Of a DNA stretch of 64,000 nucleotides, positions 32,437 to 44,107 are shown one piece after another. Every line of letters starts with the position of its first letter. The stretch's first letter is position 1. Both the position numbers and the translations under genes were made by a program. Source of the DNA: Gracilaria domingensis (lineage: Eukaryota; Rhodophyta; Florideophyceae; Gracilariales; Gracilariaceae); NCBI GenBank assembly GCA_022539475.1, contig VCMS01000283.1:43955-107954 (forward strand), in the 5' to 3' direction. The notes below the pieces were generated by a model. That model was not told where the DNA came from. It made no database searches and saw nothing but the letters and a program-made list of their open reading frames with translations.

Positions 32437-33400
32437 TAGATATAAAGTAGTACCTCGTAGACAGAATAAACAACTAGGCAAGCCACAAGCTGCTGGACTT
32501 AGTTATCTTTCTACATTAAGGTACACGGATTCTGAACGCACCATAGCCTTTATTGGTGAAAACATGATTCTTGTATGCGTTTTGTAGATCAACGGGTTAT
32601 GTTTATACCCAATATTTAATCCAGTCAAAAAGTTTCATATACGTCGCTACTACACTGACTACAACTTTGATTGGCGGTGTACACAGCATGTATTGGCGAC
32701 GTGCGCGTGTTGTCTCACATCACCCTCAATTGTGTGACTTTCGCACACTTCGGCACAACAATATCAACAATAAAGAATAGTGTAGGTAGGAGAAGAGGCT
32801 AGGAGAGGAAAAGCAAACAGGAAAGGACGAGAATAGATTTTTCTTTACGCATATCAAGGAGGATAACAGAGACTACAAGTTTCCATAAGTTATCTGCTCT
32901 TTCCTAGTGATTAGATACTGGTGCAACGTAACCAACTCACGCAACGCTTCCTGAAAACCATGCTGATAACCAAGCCTGTAGCCCGGGAGGGACTTATACG
33001 GCTCGACAGAAGGCAAGGAAACAACGTCGGACATGCCATCCGAAGAGGAAGCGGATTCCTCCTGCACCGAGTCATCGCTGGCTTCTCAGGCCTCTGTGTA
33101 CAAGACAGATACGGCGTACTCCCGTGGAATGAAAGGAAGCAATGTTGAAATATCAAAGAACGACAACGTGGGCTCGTCGGAAGGGAGTTGAGAAGTAACT
33201 GGCATGATGATGATTGGAAATGGATAATATTGCGAACGATGAAAGTGGTGGCGGCAGAAGAGAAAGGCGAGGACAATGTAGCTAGCCCGAATTTATGAGG
33301 ATGCGGGAAAGGAAAAATGATCGAAGGAATTTACATTTGAGAGCCTTACATACGTGAGACAGTGTCGCACGGTGGGACATGCGCAACTCGCGCTTGATTC
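32437..33400. other. No recognisable gene
   Basis: Only short overlapping open stretches in several frames are present, none with a recognised motif. Confidence 0.35.
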
Positions 33401-33419
33401 CATCAAAGACACGTGCGCA

Positions 33420-33640
33420 TTCCAAAGTACCAGACACGTGCATCGCACGGCCTGCACGCGTGGCACGCGCCTGGTCGCGTGCACCGCATGTCAGGCACGT
33501 GTGGCACGTGTGGCACGCGTCTCGTCGCGTGCACCGCATGTCAGGCACGTATGGCACGTGTGACAGGTGTCTGGTTGTGTCCGCGGCATGGAAGACACGT
33601 GTAGCACGTGTGGCACGTGCTATGACGCGAGTCCTAAGCG
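33420..33640. repeat. 50-bp GC-rich tandem repeat, about four units
   Basis: The core GTCGCGTGCACCGCATGTCA recurs at 33474 and 33524 and, degenerate, at 33574, so the period is 50 bp; partial units extend to both sides. Each unit holds several ACGTG words including CACGTG. Open frames on both strands across it are by-products of the repeat. Confidence 0.8.
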
Positions 33641-34695
33641 CCAGGCACTTGCAGACACTTGTAACGCTCCTGGGGCTCGTGAGCTGCGCGCCCATGGGTT
33701 TCTGTAGCCTGACTGGCCAGAGCCGGAAAAGTGCTATTCAAGCAGCCTCCGGGCGACCCTCAGCCAACGCAGAAGGAAGACATCAACCACTAAGAACTGC
33801 AAAAGACTAAAATTTCTTTAGACGTCATTTATTACTAAGACATCTTTTTAAACAGTCCTTGTTCTGCTGCTACTAGCACTTCATCTCTCATATGGTGTCC
33901 GCAACATTTCGTAGTGTTGGGGGACTACTTCTACAAAATATCAATTTTTTAGATCTACCAGATTTAAGTCTATTGTAGATTACGGTAAATCACTGCATTT
34001 TCCTTCTGTGGCTCGACTTATCTTTCATGTTTCTATTTATAAAATAGTACCTATGCTGCGCTTTTATAATTTGACTTCTGTTTTCCAAAACATAATTTTA
34101 GCACGTTCTATTTGGAAATACTCCGGGTTTTTCCTTGTTTTCGTGGGGAACAGGGAACAAGTGCATCACACAACTTGTGTTCCATTTCTATAAACTCCCA
34201 CAATCTGGGGAACTGATTTCTAAAGTGGCTACGTGAGCACGTTTTGGCTTGTAACCGCTGACCCGTTTTTTCTCCCAGAAATGGTCTCTTCAAATAACAA
34301 AAGTTGTAGAGCAACAGTGTGTAACAGCGTTATTCAAATATGTACACTTTTTCTTTCCAACACAAAACACCTTCTCTTTTTAAAGCCTCATCAATATTAT
34401 TTGTTGGTCCTCTTTGCGGACTTAAACGCTTAAATGTGGAAGCCGTAACCAAGGCATTGCATCTTGTCGTTCACACTGGCGGAAAATATCTGACAGTGCT
34501 TTCTGTAACATGCACCGATTTTAACCAACTGGCCTCCAATCCCTGCTCTCACCTTGGAGAACTCTCTAAAATAGACCTAATTTGAAATTGTAATGAAGAA
34601 AAATATTACTTGTTCTCGCATCACTCGAAAAACGGCCAGTTGAGTCCGCGATAACTTTAAATATAAGAAAGGCCAAGCTCTGATGCAGCGCAGAG

Positions 34696-35365
34696 TGGGT
34701 TGCAATCTCGAGAGTGGGCAAACAAGAGCGGCGTCGGAGAAAGCGCATCTACAGGGTGTTCGAGTCCCGCTCTCTATAAAGGTAGGGTCGGTGGTAGAAC
34801 CTTTACTGACTCGCGAGATCGAAAAATATTTCCACACAATGTGGGTCACACCTGTATAACAGGGCAGATGAATAGAAGCCGTATGGCGAAAATAATAACA
34901 ATAAAAGAACAAATGCCCTGACGACGGTTTAAAACACCGCAGTGGTAGTCGTCGGATAAAATGCCTAGACATGTGGCGCCTGGCCTTTTTATGGACGAAA
35001 ACCGTTCATAAGCGGCAAGAAAGTCAGAGCCAGAATCCCTTATGACGTTGATGTCCCGTCGGGTGGCAGGAAGTGCCACTACCTCTATAAGGCACTTGAA
35101 AATATCAACTAAAAATATCTAACTATCCGTGGCTGCCGGCCAACATCCTACACGTGTAAAACCCTAGAAGGCTTGCTGTGGCGCACCCAACATCGAGCCA
35201 ACTTAGCACACGTGTGCAGAAACACTACGGTTTCTAGGCATACCCTAAAATAGGGCCACTACTACAGTAGCCTCTTATAACATGAGGTGTCAAAACCGGA
35301 AACGGATCATCAAACTATAAAAAAAGCCTTGGTGCATCACCACAAAGAGCATTTTGCTGTAGACA
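34696..35365 (-). mobile_element. Diverged solo LTR of the young gypsy family
   Basis: It aligns over its length with the LTRs at 51816-52671 and 53775-54631: shared landmarks include AGGGTGTTC near 34754, ACTGACTCGCGA near 34806, GGCACTTGAAAATATCAA near 35091, CACACGTGTGCAGAAA near 35206 and ATGAGGTGTC near 35282. It is shorter (about 670 against 857 bp) because of an internal deletion and is strongly diverged. No element body lies on either side, so it is a solo LTR. Exact ends are approximate and no target duplication was recognised. Confidence 0.75.
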
Positions 35366-35369
35366 GGCA

Positions 35370-36690
35370 GGAAGCGGAAAGGTCTTCTTAGTATAAAGCG
35401 CCGCTTTATTGGAGTAGAGAACGAAATGCGCGTGTAAAACAAATCACTGATGAGTAGCAGACCATGGATGAATGCTAATTTGAAAGCAATCTGATTGTTC
35501 AAAATGACTTTTATTTCCCGGATGTTAACAGACGAGATAAAGGATCTATTTGATATTATAGTCGCACTTTAAATAGAACCTTGTGATGGTTGAAATGCGC
35601 ATCTATTGTGTTTGTTTCTGGCCTTGACAGCTGCTACACATGTAAGCATGCTTCATTTTACGAAGACATTCCATACAGCAACGCTGCATACGGCTGCAAG
35701 TCGTATTCAACAAAGTACTAGAACCCGATGGTAGCTTCTCAGTACCCTTAAATGGTTCTGTGCCACAAACCATTAAAATTGTGTCTCAAGTTAGACTAAA
35801 AGTAAGCACTTATCCTCGAAGAGAATTGTGTTAGAGATGTTGTCAATGTATCCGTTCTAGTTTATATACAGCAAATCAGATAAGCAATATCATTCCATTC
35901 ATGTTGAACTGTTCATCACCATTTGCGATTTGTTACTTCATTCTTGAATTACTTACCGCTAGTAAATTAGGTTTTATCGCCGCTTGAACAACCTTTCATC
36001 GTCAGACAGAACATTATATAGCAGCCTCAGATAATTTATAAAGGCGGCTAAAATTTTTCGAGAACCTTTGACGCAGACAGTAACATATCAGATATTAAGG
36101 CCACGGGGCTTTCAAAAAATAATAGCAGCCGCAGCCGTGCTTTCATCTGCTTTGTCACTTATTTCTAATAATAACTACAACATACCGTTTACTTTTATTT
36201 AATTAAAGTTAGTAAGTGACTCTAAGTATATGTTTTCTTTCATTTCATTTTGTATATGGGTAAGAATTTTTGTTTTTGTTTCGAATCAACTGCTTAATAT
36301 AGGCGGAAGTCATTTTTGCGATGAAAAAGAAATATTATGGAAAGAGTCAAGAAATGTGAAAGTTCCTTCCGCTTTTGACTTTTTGAATTATTTTTATTTG
36401 TTATTTTCTGTTTTGCTGAAACACAATAGATTCGTATTTTTTACTTTCTTCAATGTTACTTGTCGTTGGTACAGGATGTCACGAATCATATCCAATTTTG
36501 CTTATGTAAAACGGGCAGTTATGGCACGTAGTAGACTTGCTCAAGAACTTTGTGAAAGACAACCATAGTCGGCACGTTTCGGAGAAGTAATGTAAGGCTT
36601 AAAGTACAATGAGGTACTTTAAGTCTTAAATTACCCCACGGTTATGTGGACTGTAAATCGCTTTCCTCTAATTAAATAATAACTGTTATT
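35370..36690. other. AT-rich, no recognisable gene
   Basis: No coding motif. An open stretch of 112 codons at 36230-36568 (+) is Phe/Leu-rich as expected for AT-rich DNA and is not supported as a gene. Confidence 0.35.
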
Positions 36691-36778
36691 ATTTAACGCA
36701 TTTGCCCTTTAATGGTTATAGTTGCTATTTGACCTCTTGTTCCTGTATGCGTACCCTGCGGTCCGACAGAATGGGAGC

Positions 36779-36930
36779 CCACAGAATGGAAGCCCACGCA
36801 GGTATTCCAGCCCACCATCTCACTCTCCGTGAGTATTACATTTACCCTGTACGTGTATCTCGTCTTCATTGAGCCCCACACTGGCGACGCAGCAAGCACG
36901 GCGAAATGCTGTTTCAAAAACGGTTGCTCC
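36779..36930 (-). repeat. Dispersed repeat, copy A
   Basis: On the minus strand it contains CCGTGCTTGCTGC, AGATACACGTACAGGGTA, ATGTAATACTCACGGA and GGGCTGGAATACCTGCGTGG, shared with copies B (36967-37085) and C (39741-39875). It is in inverted orientation to its neighbour B. Confidence 0.75.
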
Positions 36931-36966
36931 AGCCATATTGCCGCAATAGGCTTAGGGTACGCATAT

Positions 36967-37085
36967 GCAATCCGCCGTGCTCGTTGCGCCGCCAGCGTAG
37001 CTCAATAACGACTAGATACACGTACAGGGTAGATGTATTACTCACGGATAATGCGCGGATGGGATGGAATACCCACGTGGGTGTA
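36967..37085 (+). repeat. Dispersed repeat, copy B
   Basis: Shares TCCGCCGTGCT, GCGCCGCCAG, CTAGATACACGT, AGGGTAGATGTA and CTCACGGATAATG with copies A and C. With copy A it forms an inverted pair about 35 bp apart. Confidence 0.75.
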
Positions 37086-37093
37086 GTAGGTTA

Positions 37094-37178
37094 CGGGGAG
37101 TGGCCGCGTTAGGACTCGAACCTGTGTCACGGACTTTGTGGGAAAGAGCTCACGATGCTTACCAGCTGAGCTATGGCC
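37094..37178 (-). other. tRNA-like sequence with A and B boxes
   Basis: Read on the minus strand there is a good A box (TAGCTCAGCTGG) and a B box (GGTTCGAGTCC) about 60 nt apart. The D arm is too long and neither the acceptor nor the anticodon stem pairs properly, so it is not a functional tRNA. It may be the Pol III promoter of a SINE-like repeat, in keeping with the dispersed repeats around it, or a tRNA pseudogene. Confidence 0.45.
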
Positions 37179-37254
37179 GTTCATGTTCTTGCCTAGGGCA
37201 CATGGCTGGAGGTGTTGAAGTACTGATAGTGTCTTCGATCTGCAGCTCGCTGAC

Positions 37255-37421
37255 ACTACAGTGGGCTTCGAGGCCATTTTGCACTAACCGGAACGATTGG
37301 TTCTCAAAAACGTGCCGATGGGCGTTCGCGTAGCGTCCCCACGGCGGACATTGCGACGGTAAATTATTGTAGCCGTACCGCCGCGGTGGGGGTGGTTGGA
37401 GCTCTCGCGTGATGCAGTTCC
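37255..37421 (+). repeat. Second dispersed repeat block
   Basis: Matches 39868-39975 (TCGAGGCC, GGAACG.TTGGTTCTCAAAA, GTAGCGTCCC) and 39634-39690 (GTACCGCCG.GGTGGGGGTGG, TGATGCAGTTC), but in a different order, so the two loci are rearranged copies of one composite repeat. Confidence 0.7.
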
Positions 37422-37449
37422 AAACTATTCTTTTTTTCAATCCTACAAC

Positions 37450-39400
37450 TGCTGCCGACACTTTATTGATACTCGTTGGACATTCACATATTTTGCAGCC
37501 ATTAGTCCAAGATCACTTTCAAAATTGTGCGTATTATTTCTCTACAAAAGATTGTTCTCAAAATATTTGTATTCTATTTTGCAGTAAAGAAATGTATTGT
37601 AAATATTTTCCATAGCAATTGTAATTATTTTAAAGGCTTTCGCAGCTTCAATTTAGAAATTGCTAGATAATGCTACGCAAAGTGTCGTTTGCATTTGTAA
37701 TTCATGCTGCCAATCGTTATTATATGACAGAAACAGTAGGCTGTCTGCAACATTACCACATCACGAAGAACCCCAACATATCACGATAGAGATAATAGTA
37801 TCAGAATATACCAAATTTCTCCATATTTGCTCTCATGATATCAGAATCGATAAGAACAAAGAGGGGAACCGAGTTTTTTCGTCGCAGAACACTCTTCTGC
37901 CGCATAAAAAGGTGGGAGGCCAGGATATGCCTGTGAAGTAATTTATAGTGCAGGTTTCTTATGTTTTTGAGTTGAATAAAATCCTTTTTGAAAAACAGAA
38001 GACGGAAGGACTCTGTTTGGAAACGTCTGTGATTTTATTGATAGCAAAAGTTTGAGGCATATGTATTTTTTGCATGTCACATGAGCTATTGAAAAGCATT
38101 AAAATGATTAGATTCTTTCCCATCTCAGAACATTAACATACTGTATACGATATAAATACAATTTTGAAAAATATATTTTCGAATCACTACGAATCACAGA
38201 AAGCATGTGGGACAAGGCCAAAAACCTCACAAGGTCTGAGTACAATGAGAAGGAAGCATCTCCGCTACAAAAACTTGTAAAGCTTTTCTTACTGCGTTGC
38301 AAGTTGTCGATGTTACTTCTAACGTCTATGGAATTACAAATACGCATTACTTCTAAACAGACTTGAGCCACATATTTAAAAGATTATCAAATCAATACCA
38401 GATCTATTTCGGAGATGACATATATCATAAATATATTGAGGAAGATCATTATTGGTCTATGGCGATCTTGCATTATTTGAAAAACAGTTAGAACATTTTA
38501 GGACACTTTAAAGTAAATGCTTCCGAGAACATTGACACATTTTCTCGATAGTATCTTTGCAGATATAGCAATGTACAACTTTGCGCATTGTTACTTAGAA
38601 ATCATGTACTCAATGGAAACAATGCTTCGTATTTCTCAATACAAATTATGCGTTGACTAGTACTCCAGTGCCTTGTTGGAAACACAATCAATTTTCTTAC
38701 ATCTTCTTAACAAGGCAATTGCAATGCTGATTGAACGCTGCAATTTTAATTTGAAAAATTCAATAAGGAAATACAAAAAGAAGCTTTTGAAAGTTTCCCA
38801 TATTCTCAGTCTGCTAGTTTGGTCTTCGATGCAGAATGTATACGAGCGGTAATATTGGATATATACCAAACACTGCGAGACGCACCATAACCATGGAAAA
38901 CGTGCCAGTGCATCCAGTGAATAAGAGCAAAGCTCTAAAAGTTCTGTCAACAGGTTTTCGAGCTTTGCAGAATCTACTTACGGAAGCTTTGCTTCTCTAC
39001 ATTCTAATGTTTGGCTCTGGGACAATTAGTTTGGGAACCGCTTCATCCCTCCGTAAACTTTGCACCTTCAATCAGGAGGAGCATATAAACCGAACTAGTC
39101 AAATATGCGTCGATGAGGATTTCATTGCTGTCCAGTCTTACAGAGGCAGTTCGAGCTACTCCTCCGGGCCTAATAAACGCTTCTGGTGCGAAAGCCAGAA
39201 GCAATGGAGGAGCAAGAGCAAGTGGAGCAGATGAGGCAAACCAGTTACCGCTCTCTTGGTATGCCCACTATTCTTCCTTGCTGGCTTTCAAGTTTACTCC
39301 CTTGTTTCTTCTTTTGTTTGTGATGTGCTGTTCCTTTCTTGCCGATTGCTCAGACGCGCCAACAAGCGATTATAGCAGTTAAGTCTTAATTTGTGCAAGG
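37450..39400. other. AT-rich, no recognisable gene
   Basis: No domain or motif was recognised. A 132-codon open stretch at 38836-39234 (+) has no family resemblance that I can name and is left unannotated. Confidence 0.35.
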
Positions 39401-39479
39401 TATTTGGGCTTTTGTAGCAGTTAAAATGGCCTGGATTATAAGAGCCTTTCCAGCAATGAGAATAGCCCCATACACAGGG

Positions 39480-39550
39480 CCGCTGTAACAACTATAAGAG
39501 CCCTCATATGACATATGACTTATGGAGGGCTCTTATAGTTGTTACAGCGG
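39480..39550. repeat. Perfect 26-bp hairpin
   Basis: 39480-39505 and 39525-39550 are exact inverse complements around a 19-nt loop; the first arm begins CCGCTGTAACAACTATAAG. It would form an uninterrupted 26-bp stem. Nearby words such as ATAAGAGCC recur at 39440. Confidence 0.9.
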
Positions 39551-39633
39551 CAATGTTTATTAGGGCGCTTCTACTTAGAATAGCCCTAAACTTTGACGCC
39601 ATTATTAGTGCTAAATAAGCCCCGGGCCATTGT

Positions 39634-39975
39634 AGTCGTACCGCCGGGGTGGGGGTGGTTGGAGCCCTCGCATGATGCAGTTCTCCGAAAGTTGGTTGTG
39701 CAGTCATACTGGTATTAGATATTGCCGCATTAAGTCGGGAGCAGCGGTTTTTGAAACAGCACTCCGCCGTGCTTGCTGCACCGCCAGAGTGGCTCAATGT
39801 GGACTAGATACACGTGAAGGGTAGATGTAATACTTACGGATAATGAGGGTTGGGCTGGAATACTCGCGTGGGCGTCGAGGCCTCTTTGCACGGGCCGGAA
39901 CGGTTGGTTCTCAAAATCGTGCAAATGGGTGTACGCGTAGCGTCCCGCGGAGGACAATACGACGGTACATGACGC
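39634..39975 (+). repeat. Dispersed repeat, copy C with flanking blocks
   Basis: Contains the copy C core (39741-39875) plus blocks homologous to 37364-37421 (at 39634-39690) and 37255-37355 (at 39868-39975). See copies A and B. Confidence 0.7.
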
Positions 39976-40458
39976 AGAGCGCACCGAACAGGGAAAAAGC
40001 CTCGTCCTTATCCATACACGACCACGCTCTTCTTTTTGGCGGCCGTACTCGCACTGGTAGCCTGAGAGTCTTTGCCCTCGTGCTCGCACAGCTTGGCACC
40101 CCACTCGGAGAAAGTCCTTCGATGCTATCCAGCGGTTGCCACCCACGCACCTACTAGCCTACCCCGCATGCTCTAGGCTGTGAATGGATTGCGGCTGTTG
40201 TGCGGCCGCCAGTGGCGAATTAGTGACACGCCACATAGGTTGCCGTCGGTATCAGATCGCGATCACTGTCACCATAACCGGCAGTTGCTCTTGCCATGAC
40301 CTAACTCTATCAACCACTTGATCCCGGTCGCCGCCACCGTAAGCCATACCGCTGCGACGCTCACCCACGCCTTCTTCATGACGTCGGGCGAGCTCACTTC
40401 AATTTGCGCCCCATCAAAGCGGTATCACCACATTTTCCCACTACCTAGATCGAAGTTT

Positions 40459-40512
40459 GATCGCGCAAGAGCGAGAACGAAAACTTGTTTTCGTTCTCGC
40501 TCTTGCGCGATC
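40459..40512. repeat. Perfect 26-bp palindrome with 2-nt centre
   Basis: 40459-40484 and 40487-40512 are exact inverse complements with only TT between them. The arm begins GATCGCGCAAGAGCGAGAAC. Such a long perfect palindrome is normally unstable in replication, so it is either young or maintained. Confidence 0.9.
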
Positions 40513-41408
40513 TCAATCGCTGCCTATCGATCCTTACTCGGTGATGCCATGGCGGTGCTCTAAAAATGGTGGCTTCTCTGATCTTGTGCATCGACTATTT
40601 CTCGGTGCGTTGCCGCAGGTGTTGAGGAGACGACAGACAGCCGCAGTTTAGTGTCTCTGTCACTTCGGATAATGTAGTTGAGTTGTGTCGCTCGTGTCTC
40701 TTCGTACAACCCGTTTCGGGCTTTACCTGCAGCTTAAATCTCTATTACTTATCTCGACCGTTCGAGTGACCACGCCAGCAAAGCCGCAATCGCACTAGCG
40801 AAAGCCACCATCACTCACACCGAAAGCCGCCATCGCCTCAGGGAGATACGAGGGCTTTGGTGCTGACCGCTTTATCGTCATCCAACAGGCCGGCGCTGGC
40901 AAGATGAATGTTTACATTTAGCAAAGAATCCCTGACGATGTCCTGAAAGAGAACGAGCCATCATCATCTGAACGCCGCTCGCAACACTACGTTATTCAGC
41001 CCCAAACATCTACTTACGCTGGCATACCTGCCCCTGCAATTGAAAACCGAAACCAAGCTTCGTTCTTACTGTGTTTACGGTAACAGCTCCGTACATAAAC
41101 CTCAAACTACTGAACCTGTGATAAAAGATTGTTGTACATGCCGGTTGCCGTACGCTGTGCACATCCAAGAGCCGCTCACGTCCGGAAACTAACATCTTAA
41201 ACGACTACAACGCAGTCACGTCCAGGTTGTTGAAACTTGTACGACATATCAAGCGTGTCAGTTATATACGTTACACAAATCAAAACATGCTTGCGATGAT
41301 CCGTGTGCCAGGCACATTGTGCAAATCGAGAACGCATATCCTCAGAGGATCATCCTCTTCATCGCCTGTTTTCTTCCTGTCAAGAGATGGTACAAAAGGC
41401 ATGGGTTT

Positions 41409-42898
41409 TCAATCGCGTGCGAGAAGTAAGTTACGCATCAGAACTTCGGCTGCCGTGCGAATCATCTCCTCCGAATGAATCGCTGAAACCGTGATCTTCA
41501 CTGCGTCCTTGGGCACCTTCAATTCATCCTCGCAGTAAACAGGACGTGAAACCAGAATGCCGTCGTTCAAGCAACGCTTCTGTACGTCAGTGAACAACTT
41601 CCCATCCGCGTCATCATCATAACGCCTTGCGAACCAAAGTGGTGAAAGCTCGTCACCATCGATGTACCAACCCGCTTCCTTCAGCTGGGCCATGTCCATT
41701 AATGACTTCATTAGCTTCACATTACACCGAAGTCGAGATACTAATGATTTTCCTTCTTGCTCTGCCACAGAGAGTGCCGCCGTCGCCGCCGCCGCCAGAA
41801 GCGGTGGTTGAGAGGCGGAGAAACAATATCTAGCTCCCGAAAGACGTCGATGTTCAACCACTTCCGTATTTCCCACACAGAGGCCACCGACAGATTCGAC
41901 GGCATTTCCCAAATCGGCGGTGCAAATCTCAACATCGTTCCGCGCGATTCCAAACTGCTGCAACGCTCCGCGCCCTCCATTTCCCAAAACGCCGATAGAG
42001 AAACTCTCATCCAGCAGCAATCGAAACTTGTACTTATTCTTCAGCGCCACGATGCGATCCAGCGGCGCGACATGCCCCGAGTTGGTGTTAATGGCCTCCA
42101 CCACAATGAACCTTCTCTGCACATGATTCTTATCTTCATACTTTTGGCAAACATCCTTCAAAACGGCCTCCAGACTGGCCATGTCATTATGTCGAAATGT
42201 GATCATGTTGGCGCGAGAAAGTTTGACGCCTGAGGACAACGCGAAGTTAATGTGTTCGTCAACAACGACAATATCGCCACGCTTGCAAAACGCTGGAATA
42301 GTGGAGTTGGATGTAGCGGCTCCGAAAGAGTACAGAATTGCGTTAGAAGAATCGCAAAACTTGGCCACCTGATGTTCACATTGCAAATGGAGATCGGTAG
42401 TGCCGTAGAAGCCACGCGGACCACACGCGCCACAGCCATAGTCGCGCATGGCCATTCGGGATCATCACTCATCATGATCTCAATCATCACGCAGCTCGAA
42501 TCCAGTTCCAAAAAGTCGTTTATCGCAAGGTCCAGCATGGAAGTTTGTTCACGAGGGTGCTCCATGCCGTCGGCGGAGCACGGCGCAGAGATTATGTCAA
42601 TGGTGACGGTTGCACCATTCACAGCTACGATGTTGACGTCGAGAGGCATTTTGTCCCGCGCGGCGTTGGGAGGAGCGGTGGCTAGCGACGGCGGGCGCCA
42701 CGACGTAAGCATGGAGGCAACGGCTGTGAACGGGTCGGTTTGTTGGAGCTGCCATGGTAGATAGGCGCGGGTGAGAGCTAGGTAGAGAATGAGCAGGAAG
42801 AAGAGCGCCTCGATGACGCGATAGTACGTCTCGGCGGAAGGGATGAATGAGAGGTGCGCCGAGAGCACTCGGAATAGCGCGAGTTGGGACGATGCCAT
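41409..42898 (-). CDS. Serine palmitoyltransferase subunit 1-like (LCB1/SPTLC1)
   Basis: LCB1 pairs with the PLP-binding LCB2 subunit at the ER to condense serine with palmitoyl-CoA, the first step of sphingolipid synthesis. The start at 42898 (MASSQLALFR) is preferred to the first Met at 43045 because a hydrophobic ER-anchor segment (FFLLILYLAL) follows at the usual distance. The catalytic-fold part reads DYGCGACGPRGFYGTTDLHL, then KRGDIVVVDEHINFAL, RRFIVVEAINTNSGH, LLLDESFSIGVLGNGGRG and HRRLSGARYCFSASQPP. The position of the PLP lysine in LCB2 is occupied by ADLGNAVESVGGLC with no Lys, typical of LCB1. About 495 residues in total, as in the family. One oddity: the N-terminal 150 codons and the remainder are in different frames, meeting near 42448-42455, with about six extra residues before the join. 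This is either a real frameshift, a small unspliced insertion or a sequence error. A CACGTG (43004) and a TACGTCA (43025) lie upstream of the start. Confidence 0.85.
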
Positions 42899-43248
42899 GA
42901 TGGCGATAGGCGATGCACACGTGGGCAGGAATGTGCGCGGTGCCGGACTTTGACGGCGGCTGGGCAGTCGTTGTGCGCACCCATGGAATGGTGCGCTGAG
43001 CGCCACGTGGTCCGTGTGGCGCACTACGTCACGTTGTTCGCACACACATCTTTATTCTGTCAGGCAGTGCGGGGGTAAGCTGATCGTTCCCTGTCCTGTT
43101 GAGGCATTTCGATCAAACGTCGTGCATGGCGACTAACCATCATGAATCACACTCAAGGAGCGGTAGTTTGCTTGAGCGTGCAGAATGATACGTCTTAAAT
43201 CGATTTCGTTCCACGAGAGGCGCTGTGATAGTGCCTCTTCGTACATAC

Positions 43249-43271
43249 GATGAATGAATGAATGAATGAAC
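43249..43271. repeat. (ATGA)n microsatellite
   Basis: Five tandem ATGA/GAAT units upstream of the LCB1-like gene. Confidence 0.9.
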
Positions 43272-43326
43272 AAGAATCGGCCCTGGCGGTCTTCTGCTGA
43301 GACTGTAGGCCAGGATTTGTTCAGGG

Positions 43327-43384
43327 AACCAAACCAATTTTTAGAGCCAAATAGGCTGGATTAGTTCAAAAAATTGGTTTGGTT
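43327..43384. repeat. 16-bp perfect inverted repeat
   Basis: AACCAAACCAATTTTT at 43327-43342 pairs exactly with 43369-43384. More TTTGGTT words follow at 43389 and 43400. Confidence 0.8.
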
Positions 43385-43456
43385 CGAAATTTGGTTCAAA
43401 TCCAAACCAAAAAAATGCTGGTGCTCGTTTTTCAGAATCAAAGCCTTTTGATTAAG

Positions 43457-43511
43457 TTTTTGGTACGCCTGCAAATGCTCTAAGAGCATTCGCACCAAGA
43501 GTACCAAAAAA
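43457..43511. repeat. Imperfect hairpin
   Basis: The arm TTTTTGGTAC...AATGCTCT near 43457-43483 is matched in inverse by AGAGCATT...GTACCAAAAAA at 43484-43511, with two short mismatched patches. Confidence 0.6.
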
Positions 43512-44107
43512 ATGTCTACGTGTAGAGATTTATTGGGTGATCCAATCAATTGGAACAGGAATCAAATGAATTCGTTTACGGTTCTCGTTTTAAACACCAG
43601 AAGAACCAAGAAGGACACCAAAGTTTCGACAGGTGTTGGCTTAAAGCTACTAGTGATAAGACCACGCGTTCTCGGTTGTGTATTTCATAAACTGGTTTAA
43701 CAATCAGGGAAGAATCTGTGCTGAAAAGAAGCAATATTACTTTTCCTGTGTACAAAACACAGCTGAGAAGACTGCAAAGCACAAATAGTTGAGAATCTTT
43801 GTTCGTTCGAGAGAGCATTTGCCCGGGCGGGCACCGCACACTGCTCTAATCATGCACATTGGGCTCGTGACCAGTAGGGGATCGATGTGTCGGCTCCATC
43901 TTCCTTGTGGAATCCGTTCTCATCAGCGTTGACATGGCTCTGGCTTTGCGTCGCCCGAAGATGCAGGCTCGTGATGGGCTGTGGTGACGTGTAGAGTAGT
44001 CGAATGCGTACATGCTACCAGCAAGCGATACAAGCGAAGCCAAAGCAAACTCACAAGCGGAAAAAAGTAATAAGCCGCTAGATTTTACAAGCGTGTACAT
44101 ACGCGGG

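Noticed and set aside
33420-33640. CRISPR-like array
   Set aside because: Units are contiguous with no unique spacers and the genome is eukaryotic; it is a minisatellite.
33282-33810. Overlapping long ORFs on both strands across the 50-bp repeat
   Set aside because: Open frames on both strands with Cys/His/Thr/Arg periodicity are produced by the GC-rich tandem repeat itself.
37094-37178. Functional tRNA gene
   Set aside because: A and B boxes are good, but the D arm is too long and the acceptor and anticodon stems do not pair.
38836-39234. 132-codon plus-strand ORF
   Set aside because: No recognised domain; the second half is low complexity; not distinguishable from chance.
41757-42233. 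158-codon plus-strand ORF opposite LCB1
   Set aside because: Mirror of the real LCB1 coding sequence on the other strand.
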